A DNA stretch of 64,000 nt from Algoriphagus pacificus (GTDB taxonomy: Bacteria > Bacteroidota > Bacteroidia > Cytophagales > Cyclobacteriaceae): the NCBI RefSeq assembly GCF_017254845.1, contig NZ_JAFKCU010000002.1:930001-994000 (forward strand). The letters run 5' to 3'. A program made the translations under genes and the position numbers. Shown here one piece after another: positions 18,901 to 25,143 of this stretch. Within the stretch, counting starts at the first letter, position 1; every line of letters begins with the position of its first letter. The notes under the pieces were generated by a model, which was not told the DNA's origin, made no database searches, and saw nothing but the letters and a program-made list of their open reading frames with translations.

Positions 18901-20085
18901 GTCAGTGTTGGGATTGCTTTTTCGCCTTATGAAAGGACTGAGGATTACAGTGCTTCAGAGGCAAGGAAACGTTATTTGTGGGTTGAATTTGATAAACCTG
19001 TAGAAAACCCAGATGATACTTACTATTGTCGAATGTTGGCCAATGCACCAGATCAATTACTTTCTGGTAATGATGGGGAGCAATTTGTGCCGCCAGAGGA
19101 GGCTCCAATAAGTCTTGATCCAGAATTGACCAGACAGATTATTCCTGGACAAAGTGATGACAAAGCTGGCATCGGTGCTATGCAGCCTATGACAAAGGCT
19201 GTGGATAGCGACACACATTACATGTTGCCAATCCCTCCCGGAATGCATGCAGAGAGTGCAGAAATGTTTGGGTTTTTCACCTATGAGTTCAGGGTAGGAC
19301 ATGGACACTGGCCTGATAGAGAGGATAATTTGTGGTCAACAGCTCAAGGTAGATTTGGTCGGCCATTGAGAGTCACCGGAATCCAACATCCAGCTCCTAC
19401 ACTCTTATGTTCTCTCAACAGAAATGAAAATCATCTGTATGTAAGTGCGCCATTTGCAAAGGCAGTTTTCAATGGGAAAAATGTGACATCGAAGCCACCA
19501 AGAACTAGTTTGTGGACTTTGGTTTATGCACAGGTTTTCCAAGCTGATGGAAGGGATCACAGAAATATCTTGTTAGGAGAAATAGAAATGAAAATAGGTG
19601 TAAGAATCAATACTGATCCTAAACGGCTCAAGCAAATCAATGATTTGACGCAGCAAGTGTACTTTTCTCCGACCATCGGAAAATATACCACAGGAAGTGT
19701 TTCAATTAACCAAAATTTGATAAGAACAGGAAACCTTATTGCCAGTATCAAAGATGAACATCCTGTGGGAACTGCAGCAGTAACCTCGGAAGACATTGCT
19801 GAAAAGTTGAGGTCTTTAGGCTTACCTGAAGATAGTCCTTTGAGTGTCTTAGTGGTGGAAGTTTTTGGAAATATTACCAACATCCATGATCATTTATCTC
19901 AATACAGAAGTCTTAGAGCTGGAGGTGAAATGAATAATACCATTAATGAAAGTCTGAGGGCAAAAAGGACAGAAACAAACTTGCTTTCTGATATTAGACC
20001 TTTGAGTAGGGGACTCGGCCATTTTAGAATTTTGCGAACTTCGCCGCTTACAAAGGTTCCTTTCGTTTGCTGCCCAACTTGCTAA
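15961..20085 (+). CDS. Giant protein of unknown function (1374 aa), second gene of the operon
   Basis: Not recognised. 1374 aa, predicted soluble, without signal peptide. The N-terminal 130 residues are Pro- and Lys-rich (NPFDPWPTGLPNP, then repeated K/V stretches) and look like a flexible linker. The body seems beta-rich, with possible fibronectin-like segments (LRYGNTYEFRIRMTDISGGGP around residue 480). The protein ends in a Cys-rich tail, VCCPTC. Its ATG lies 22 bp after the first giant gene, and a strong terminator follows 16 bp after its stop, so the two form a closed bicistronic unit and their products probably act together. Large size, lack of enzyme motifs and pairing suggest a structural complex. 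Confidence 0.9.
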   Translation: MEPRRLLSLMTFPQRFNGNTLTVNIVVVPRNTNPFDPWPTGLPNPATVPGFADFQPEFSLSIVKGTDDFPLSNATAPSRIPIVKKVEVKSATNKSNILKKVEENAPLKVTDTSDKLPDPVPVEKSIKKYLPISYRERFNFTQPRHPNAITDDGYSCAVRDKIPTINYKPRTTMSWGKVFANILRQPLLAKACGMIYEVELEIDQTWFEEGGYLYADIINDPYAAAQTGLLDENDGPLIKRYAAKIPELVMGESRPVFAPVLFPVLYKKPLDPSEPVPLGPWDELFMEAQTYNDGFAKIVHANQPVSGNLLEETPDGLPPQSDSGIRLGWDDEQILVWYLRQMIENPSDQGSLKRLDAPLGVMGYHIDVRQAAPGKNWESLNSIEINEAENKFAGDLESSSTELPYQVYPNKISGPNSDHYWLPMYYAHWIGKNLVTEDQDALEIYRMHEENGATLNEPQNKMVTQNKTLVPTPLETELRYGNTYEFRIRMTDISGGGPLLSDNPLNSAPSPETSVSFKRYVNPALLQVEKPLEIKNNQRTYFNALNEDETQFDANPSFEIRRPLLEYPAVVFTNKYQSIGQDPVSMLKNLAFVDKMLKPALPDPDVKKVKVRVEVKSLRMDTQLSQKGDDSYITLYETNREFPEAFDGVLNIPMEFIDVPVLNLGEPANPFLRDDLLIDAINEMEGLVLPTGRHIRISLRAVAESEGAPESYFGIIDDEEDKDSRYGKNLQFMLYKEPSTESDLLQPFEAIATVQALFLKPDTVPTVKGNIFSSLLRRESEEDQSGVVERLANALGVECKGLTLVAPKGERIAFGCNSRIRHTLAPDGSSITFATKADLYNHWLATLSYKINRDWAWDTLEDVAFVIEREFKFRKDKNTEWRRNSYLGDIELKHTVSFEALQPDRFDRVNRNYTRIIYIDALDPKNELKQNNGDLRFPDELWASYKIKPKAKPNHPELEVIETDQLSLPTVLPPAQVPKLVSVGIAFSPYERTEDYSASEARKRYLWVEFDKPVENPDDTYYCRMLANAPDQLLSGNDGEQFVPPEEAPISLDPELTRQIIPGQSDDKAGIGAMQPMTKAVDSDTHYMLPIPPGMHAESAEMFGFFTYEFRVGHGHWPDREDNLWSTAQGRFGRPLRVTGIQHPAPTLLCSLNRNENHLYVSAPFAKAVFNGKNVTSKPPRTSLWTLVYAQVFQADGRDHRNILLGEIEMKIGVRINTDPKRLKQINDLTQQVYFSPTIGKYTTGSVSINQNLIRTGNLIASIKDEHPVGTAAVTSEDIAEKLRSLGLPEDSPLSVLVVEVFGNITNIHDHLSQYRSLRAGGEMNNTINESLRAKRTETNLLSDIRPLSRGLGHFRILRTSPLTKVPFVCCPTC

Positions 20086-20101
20086 AGGTTATTTAAAAAT
20101 T

Positions 20102-20133
20102 AAGCTTCTGGTCTAAAACCAGAAGCTTTTTTT
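20102..20133 (+). terminator. Strong terminator of the giant-protein operon
   Basis: AAGCTTCTGGT (20102-20112), a 5-nt loop, and ACCAGAAGCTT (20118-20128) form an 11-bp perfect stem followed by TTTTT. It separates the operon from the crp/fnr gene 91 bp downstream. Confidence 0.92.
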
Positions 20134-20164
20134 AAATCTGTTCTTTTTGAAATCTCTCGCTAAA

Positions 20165-20180
20165 TGTGATTTTCATCACC
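20165..20180. promoter_or_regulatory. Crp/Fnr-type operator at the regulator's own promoter
   Basis: TGTGATTTTCATCACC carries GTGA-N6-TCAC and also a TGAT-N4-ATCA Fnr-like core. Its centre (20172.5) is 29.5 bp before the first T of the -7 element at 20202 and 52 bp before the regulator's ATG, which points to autoregulation. Confidence 0.78.
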
Positions 20181-20201
20181 TTTTCATAGAACAATTGCTT
20201 T

Positions 20202-20209
20202 TAAATTCG
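20202..20209 (+). promoter_or_regulatory. -7 element of the crp/fnr promoter (TAAATTCG)
   Basis: One mismatch to TAnnTTTG, at the standard 29.5-bp distance from the palindrome centre. No TTTG is present at the -33 position. Confidence 0.6.
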
Positions 20210-20224
20210 GACTTTTAATAAGTC

Positions 20225-20881
20225 ATGAATATAGAAGAGCTAAAGTCATATTTACCAGGATTTACAGATCCGAATTTGCTTCAGGCAATTTTGGATAAGG
20301 GCAATGTGCAACATTTGTCGCCGGGGAAAGTGCTGATGGAACCTGGTCAGTTTATAAAAATGGTGCCCATCGTTTTAGAAGGATCGATTAAAATCCTTCG
20401 GATGGATGAAGAGGGCAAAGAACTGTTTTTGTATTATTTAGATGCTGGCCAAACCTGTGCCTTGTCATTGACCTGTTGTTCAGCTTCCAAGCCAAGTGAA
20501 ATAAAAGCAGTTGTGGAAGAGGAGACTACATTGATCGGAATACCCATTGCCATGCATGAAAAATGGATGGATGAGTTTAAGCAATGGAAAGATTTTGTGT
20601 CAAATACCTATCAAAGCAGATTTCAGGAAATGTTGGTGGCATTGGATGCGGTAGCCTTCAAAAGAATGGATGAGCGACTCATGCGGTATATTGTTACCAA
20701 AATGAAACAGCAAAAAACGAATGAGCTTCATACAACCCATCAGGAAGTTGCCAATGAGCTTGGAACGTCAAGAGAGGTGATTTCAAGGCTTTTAAAGCAG
20801 TTAGAAAAGAAAAAATGGATTGAGTTGGGTCGGAATGTTATCTATATCCGGGACGATTTTGAGGAATTGATCAGTAAATAA
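20225..20881 (+). CDS. Crp/Fnr-family transcriptional regulator with Cys cluster
   Basis: 218 aa. A cyclic-nucleotide-binding-type beta-roll (about 10-115) is followed by a dimer helix (about 120-145) and a winged HTH (about 150-215) with THQEVANELGTSREVISRLLKQLE, the recognition helix being TSREVISRLLKQL. The effector pocket is unusual in carrying Cys78, Cys84 and Cys85 (QTCALSLTCCSAS) where cAMP-binding members have the RTA... phosphate cassette. There is no N-terminal Cys cluster for a [4Fe-4S] as in Fnr. Binding of a heme, a metal, NO, or persulfide modification of the cysteines is therefore more likely than cAMP. It probably binds the three palindromes at 10435, 20165 and 21817. The stop codon directly abuts that of the convergent usp gene. 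Confidence 0.9.
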   Translation: MNIEELKSYLPGFTDPNLLQAILDKGNVQHLSPGKVLMEPGQFIKMVPIVLEGSIKILRMDEEGKELFLYYLDAGQTCALSLTCCSASKPSEIKAVVEEETTLIGIPIAMHEKWMDEFKQWKDFVSNTYQSRFQEMLVALDAVAFKRMDERLMRYIVTKMKQQKTNELHTTHQEVANELGTSREVISRLLKQLEKKKWIELGRNVIYIRDDFEELISK

Positions 20882-21685
20882 TCAATTCATGATTAGAAGC
20901 GGAACATGAGTGTGATAGGCCATTTGGATTGATTTGCTTCTGGAAAGAATTTGCTCCCAGAGATTCTTATGTTGATGACACATGACCAAAATCGTGGTTT
21001 CATTTTCCTCTAAAAATTTATTTAACCCCTCGTCAAGTTTAGCAGCATAAAAAGTATGAAGCTTTACAGCTAAATCCGGATGATTTTTTTTGATGAATTG
21101 TTCCAATCCAAGAAGTGATAATTTTCCCTGAAAATTCTCTTTGGTTTGAATGTGAAGAAACTCGAGATTCAGCTCCCAGCGCTGACTCATTTCAATAATC
21201 CATTTTAAAAATGCCTCTTCATGGTCTGCAAATTCAAGGGCTAAAGTGACTTTTTGAATTTGTGTAACTTTCGCTTCTGAAGGAATCAAAAGCACAGGTT
21301 TTGTGGATTCTTTGACAATTTCGATTGTAGAATTGCCAAGTAGTTTTTTGGTAATGCCACTGGATCCCTGCATCCCTATGACGATAAAATTTACATCCAG
21401 TTCCTCAGCAGTTTTGGCAGTCATGATGGAAACAGTGCCTTCTTTATTCAAATAATCTATGGTCACACCGGATTCATCATAGGTTTTGACCATTTCTTCC
21501 AAAAGCATTTCAGCATCTCTATGCATTCCTTCTATGACAACAGCAGCTTGTGCAGCAAAGTCATAGATCGCCTCGATGACATGAAGAATCGTGATAGAAG
21601 CATCTTTTTTACGAGCCAAAAAAATTGCAAACTCTAAAGCTCTTTTTGAATTCTCCGAAAAATCTACTGGGATTAAGATTTTCAT
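20882..21685 (-). CDS. Universal stress protein, two UspA domains
   Basis: 267 aa, cytoplasmic. The first UspA domain (1-140) starts MKILIPVDFSENSKRALEFAIFLARK and has the ATP-type loop VIGMQGSSGITKKLLGNSTIEIVKES with VLLIPS after it; the second (about 145-267) is more diverged (TTILVMCHQHKNLWEQILSRS) and seems to lack the full Gly-rich loop. It is convergent with the crp/fnr gene with no base between the two stop codons, and divergent from tauE. Such proteins often go with anaerobic or redox regulators, and the position in the sulfide island fits a stress role. The region upstream of its start has only a partial half-site for the regulator. Confidence 0.87.
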   Translation of the reverse strand: MKILIPVDFSENSKRALEFAIFLARKKDASITILHVIEAIYDFAAQAAVVIEGMHRDAEMLLEEMVKTYDESGVTIDYLNKEGTVSIMTAKTAEELDVNFIVIGMQGSSGITKKLLGNSTIEIVKESTKPVLLIPSEAKVTQIQKVTLALEFADHEEAFLKWIIEMSQRWELNLEFLHIQTKENFQGKLSLLGLEQFIKKNHPDLAVKLHTFYAAKLDEGLNKFLEENETTILVMCHQHKNLWEQILSRSKSIQMAYHTHVPLLIMN

Positions 21686-21816
21686 AGCTTATTGATTTTC
21701 AATTAATTTACGATTTTTTTCAATGGTTTAATTCATGATGTGATTATCTTAAGTGTCGCTTTAATAAGAATATCCACGGCATTGATCAAATTTGATTTTT
21801 TTAATTGAAATACCAC

Positions 21817-21832
21817 TGTAACATTTGTCACC
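21817..21832. promoter_or_regulatory. Crp/Fnr-type operator at the tauE promoter
   Basis: TGTAACATTTGTCACC matches TGTGA-N6-TCACC with one change in the left arm. Its centre (21824.5) is 29.5 bp from the -7 element at 21854 and 61 bp from the ATG at 21886. Confidence 0.68.
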
Positions 21833-21853
21833 GCTTCAGAAAGACTCTCTCAG

Positions 21854-21861
21854 TACTTTTG
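21854..21861 (+). promoter_or_regulatory. -7 element of the tauE promoter (TACTTTTG)
   Basis: Perfect TAnnTTTG, no -33 TTTG, Crp/Fnr-like site at the standard position. The predicted leader is about 20 nt. Confidence 0.7.
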
Positions 21862-21885
21862 TGGAGTCAATTTTGAAAAAATAAA

Positions 21886-22692
21886 ATGGAGTTAGTTAGT
21901 TTATTAGGTTTCGCAGCAGCAATTATTATAGGAGTTTCCCTTGGACTAATCGGAGGAGGGGGCTCAATTTTGACTGTACCTGTGCTGGTTTATATTTTGA
22001 GTGTAGAGCCGGTTTTGGCGACTGCATATTCCCTGTTTGTGGTTGGGAGTACCTCTTTGGTAGGTTCTTTTACGTACATGAAAAAACAATTGGTGGATTA
22101 TAAAACAGCCCTGGTCTTTGCCATTCCTTCCTTTATTGCTGTTTTCCTTACCAGGAAATTTCTGGTACCCGCACTTCCAGATCCATTGTTTTCAGTTGGG
22201 TCTTTTGAAGTGGCCAAAAGTGTTGGAATCATGGTTTTCTTCGCCATCATTATGCTGGCAGCCTCTTATTCCATGATCAAGGATAAGAAGAATAAGGAGG
22301 TAAATGAAAATTCAAAAGTTCAATTCAATTTTCCTTTGATTGCCTTGGAAGGTTCTGTAGTAGGCCTGATAACCGGGATTGTTGGAGCAGGTGGAGGCTT
22401 TTTGATTATCCCTGCATTGGTTTTGCTGGCAAAGCTACCTATGAAAAAGGCAGTGGGAACATCCTTGTTGATTATTGCAGCAAAATCCTTAATCGGGTTC
22501 CTTGGTGACGTAGCTAATCAACCAATCGATTGGAAAATGCTATTGATTTTTACTGGACTTTCGATCTTGGGAATTTTCATTGGAAGTTCCTTGTCTAAAA
22601 AAATCAATGAAAAAGCACTGAAATCAGGATTTGGTTGGTTCGTTTTGGCGATGGGGATTTATATCATTTCCAAAGAATTGATTTTCGTGTAA
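21886..22692 (+). CDS. TauE/SafE-family sulfite/sulfur-anion exporter
   Basis: 268 aa with about eight membrane helices in two homologous halves. Each half begins with the family's Gly-rich motif: VSLGLIGGGGSILTVPVLVY (about 18-37) and GLITGIVGAGGGFLIIPALV (about 162-181). TauE/SafE proteins move sulfite, sulfoacetate or similar organosulfur anions and thiosulfate-like anions across the inner membrane. The Crp/Fnr-like site at its promoter, shared with sqr, suggests export of sulfite or thiosulfate formed during sulfide oxidation. Monocistronic, with a terminator 56 bp after the stop. The exact substrate cannot be read from the sequence. Confidence 0.88.
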   Translation: MELVSLLGFAAAIIIGVSLGLIGGGGSILTVPVLVYILSVEPVLATAYSLFVVGSTSLVGSFTYMKKQLVDYKTALVFAIPSFIAVFLTRKFLVPALPDPLFSVGSFEVAKSVGIMVFFAIIMLAASYSMIKDKKNKEVNENSKVQFNFPLIALEGSVVGLITGIVGAGGGFLIIPALVLLAKLPMKKAVGTSLLIIAAKSLIGFLGDVANQPIDWKMLLIFTGLSILGIFIGSSLSKKINEKALKSGFGWFVLAMGIYIISKELIFV

Positions 22693-22747
22693 AATTATAA
22701 ATAGACATGTAGTTAGAGAGGTTAAGTGTTGAGAGTGAAATGATTAG

Positions 22748-22777
22748 AAAAAGAACTTTTTTTGAAGTTCTTTTTTT
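22748..22777 (+). terminator. Terminator after tauE
   Basis: AAAAAGAACTT (22748-22758), a 6-nt loop and AAGTTCTTTTT (22765-22775), continuing into a T-run. Confidence 0.82.
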
Positions 22778-22835
22778 ATGCTCAATCCAAAATGATAGTT
22801 GACATCGTAAGTCTGTAAAATCAATATACCTACCA

Positions 22836-24356
22836 ATGAAAAACAGACTAATTTTACCAACTTTTGCAGCTGCAATTTTTATTATGGCAGCTCTTGTTTC
22901 ATGCGACGACAAAAAAGGAAGAGATCCTGTTGTCGAAAGGCCCGGAATGGCTCCGGATGTAGCTTTTACAGCATTGACTGCTGATAATATGATTTACACT
23001 TACAATGCTCAAGAGTTGTCAACTCCAATGAGCATGGTGGCAATTACTGGACTTCCTACAGGTGAAAACATTCTTTCTATTGATTATAGACCTGCAACTG
23101 GCCAATTGTATGCTTTGAGTTCTGCAAGTAGATTGTATCATATCAATGAAAATTCCGGTGCAGCAACTGCCTTGGGAACAGAACCTTTTTCACCTGCTTT
23201 TGAGGGAGAAAATGCTTCCATAGATTTTAACCCAACAGTTGATCGAATCAGATTGGTGACTGAATCTGGACAAAACCTAAGACTTCATCCTGAATTGGGC
23301 ACAGTTGTGGCAATTGATGGTTCTATCAATGGTGGTATGAATCCTAGAATTGGAGCGGTTGCATATTCCAACAGTTTTTCCGGAACTACCACCACCACTC
23401 TTTACGACATTGATTTGGAGCAAAACAAATTATACAAGCAAGTTCCACCTAACGATGGTGGTCTTGAAGAAGTAGGAGATTTAGGTTTGGACCTAGAAGG
23501 TATGAGCGATATGGATATCATCGCTGATAATTCCATTGCGTTCGCAGTTAGTAAGAAAACCAACCAAACCAGACTTTATAGAATTGATTTGATGACAGGA
23601 GATGCTGAATGGCTTGGAATGTTTAAAGACGATGTGATTAGCATTGCTTTTAAAACCAATCCAATCGCTTATGCATCTGATGACAATAACATGCTGTATA
23701 GATTTGATCCTACCGATCCAAATCCGATTCCAGTTGAATTTAAAGGTTTGGCAGAAGGTGAAATGATTTCCGGATTGGATTTCAGACCAGTAAATGGACA
23801 ATTGTTGGCGGTTTCAAATATGAGCCAATTATATAGTGTCAATCCATCTAATGGTACTTTGACAGCGATTGGTAGTCCTTTAAGTCCAATGGCAATGGGG
23901 ATGTTTATCGGTTTTGACTTTAATCCGACAGTAGATAGAATTAGATTAGTTACTGAAACAGGACAAAATTTGAGATTGCATCCGGATTTGGGTACAGTAG
24001 TGGCAGTTGATGGTTCCTTGAACCCAGGGATGCCGCATGCACCTGCTGCAGCCTACACTAATTCATTTGCAGGAACTACTTCAACAGCCTTGTATGTAGT
24101 TGATTCTGAAAATGATATGCTATATCAGGTTTCACCACCAAATGATGGTGTTCTGGTTGAGATTGGACCTTTGGGGATTGATGTTGAGGATGACAATGGT
24201 TTTGATATTGGAGGTACTTCCAACATGGCTTATGGAGTATTCACAGTCAATGGTTCTTCAGCTGTTTACTCAATTGATTTAATGACAGGAGAGGCAAGTA
24301 AAGTTGCGGACTTAAACTTCATGCCAACGTCAATGGCTTTGGGCTTAGGATTTTAA
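22836..24356 (+). CDS. DUF4394 lipoprotein with duplicated domain
   Basis: 506 aa. An N-terminal signal with lipobox LVSC (Cys23: AALVSCDD) makes it a likely surface or periplasmic lipoprotein. Two copies of a DUF4394-type domain follow (about 40-265 and 280-506). The same blocks occur in both: FNPTVDRIRLVTE(S/T)GQNLRLHP, then LGTVVA(I/V)DGS, then PPNDG. Each domain reads like half of a beta-propeller (short repeats such as GLPTGENILSIDYRPATGQL). Function of the family is unknown. It is monocistronic and ends in a strong terminator. Confidence 0.85.
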   Translation: MKNRLILPTFAAAIFIMAALVSCDDKKGRDPVVERPGMAPDVAFTALTADNMIYTYNAQELSTPMSMVAITGLPTGENILSIDYRPATGQLYALSSASRLYHINENSGAATALGTEPFSPAFEGENASIDFNPTVDRIRLVTESGQNLRLHPELGTVVAIDGSINGGMNPRIGAVAYSNSFSGTTTTTLYDIDLEQNKLYKQVPPNDGGLEEVGDLGLDLEGMSDMDIIADNSIAFAVSKKTNQTRLYRIDLMTGDAEWLGMFKDDVISIAFKTNPIAYASDDNNMLYRFDPTDPNPIPVEFKGLAEGEMISGLDFRPVNGQLLAVSNMSQLYSVNPSNGTLTAIGSPLSPMAMGMFIGFDFNPTVDRIRLVTETGQNLRLHPDLGTVVAVDGSLNPGMPHAPAAAYTNSFAGTTSTALYVVDSENDMLYQVSPPNDGVLVEIGPLGIDVEDDNGFDIGGTSNMAYGVFTVNGSSAVYSIDLMTGEASKVADLNFMPTSMALGLGF

Positions 24357-24376
24357 GTATAATAATCACCATAGTG

Positions 24377-24407
24377 AAATAGCCGGTCATTTTGATCGGC
24401 TATTTTT
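24377..24407. terminator. Bidirectional terminator between convergent genes
   Basis: A 13-bp stem (24377-24389 with 24393-24405, one G-T pair) around AAATAGCCG/CGGCTATTT with a T-run on the plus strand and a shorter one on the minus strand. It serves the DUF4394 gene and probably the convergent membrane protein gene ending at 24418. Confidence 0.88.
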
Positions 24408-24417
24408 TTGATTTCAC

Positions 24418-25068
24418 CTATTCCTTATATACCATGATGTAAAAAGTAAGCCAGATTGCTAAAGGAATAAAATAGGAAACAAAAACAACAATTGAACTTT
24501 CTCCCAAACTTCTTCTACTGACCATATGGAACCCATAAAGCCAAAGAATTCCATAGAAAATTTCGAAAATATTCAGCGTTCCTAAAGCGTAATGGTATTT
24601 ATCGGCAACATTTTCAGGGCCTAAAAGAGACAAAACCGAAAAAGCCCTGTACTCGTCTATTTGTTGATAAGTCACAGAAGAGGATGGATCGAGAAATACA
24701 AGAAGTCGGATCAATTCGGGGAAAAGGAAAACTACTTCTGCAACCAAAGCAAACTGCCATAATTCCTTATAAGGAACTTTATATCCAATCATAAAGGCTC
24801 CCCACCAAAAAAGAAAAGAGATCACCGTAAACTTCCACAGAAAGGCAAAAGGAGTCCATAAATAGTTGAGAGCATTGAAAATATGAAAAATCATAAAATC
24901 GCCTCTTTGCTCCAATGCATCATAATCCGGAATAGATTCTAAGATCAATGTGTTGGTCAAATACCTGATTATCAGGAATAAAATAACTAGAATTAAAAAA
25001 TAAATCCTTTTATCGAAATCTATTAAGTCTTTGAGACGTTGTGCTTCAGAGGAAAGAGGTTTAGTCAT
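24418..25068 (-). CDS. Integral membrane protein of unknown function
   Basis: 216 aa with about five hydrophobic helices (near residues 22-42, 65-85, 90-105, 120-140 and 165-215) and a soluble loop around residues 135-160 (DPSSSVTYQQIDEYRAFSVLSLL). The layout resembles Yip1-type membrane proteins but no motif proves it. The frame extends to a TTG at 25089; the ATG at 25068 (MTKPLSSEAQRL) is preferred. It is divergent from the TPR gene with only 75 bp between the starts, so the two promoters overlap. Confidence 0.7.
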   Translation of the reverse strand: MTKPLSSEAQRLKDLIDFDKRIYFLILVILFLIIRYLTNTLILESIPDYDALEQRGDFMIFHIFNALNYLWTPFAFLWKFTVISFLFWWGAFMIGYKVPYKELWQFALVAEVVFLFPELIRLLVFLDPSSSVTYQQIDEYRAFSVLSLLGPENVADKYHYALGTLNIFEIFYGILWLYGFHMVSRRSLGESSIVVFVSYFIPLAIWLTFYIMVYKE

Positions 25069-25116
25069 ATTAGCAGGTTTCTTGTCCAAATCTAAAATAA
25101 TGTTTGGGATTCCATC

Positions 25117-25124
25117 TAATTTTG
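25117..25124 (+). promoter_or_regulatory. -7 element of the TPR-protein promoter (TAATTTTG)
   Basis: Perfect TAnnTTTG, 20 bp before the ATG at 25144. No -33 TTTG at proper spacing. Confidence 0.5.
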
Positions 25125-25143
25125 CAAAGTCATAAATAAAATC

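Noticed and set aside
10647-20085. Giant proteins as Tc/RHS toxins, adhesins or phage tail proteins
   Set aside because: No RHS YD-repeats, no Ig-like repeat series, no signal peptide or T9SS tail, and no phage genes nearby.
21686-21780. A fourth Crp/Fnr site upstream of the usp gene at 20882
   Set aside because: At the expected position only a partial half-site (TCACATCATG area) is present, without the GTGA arm.
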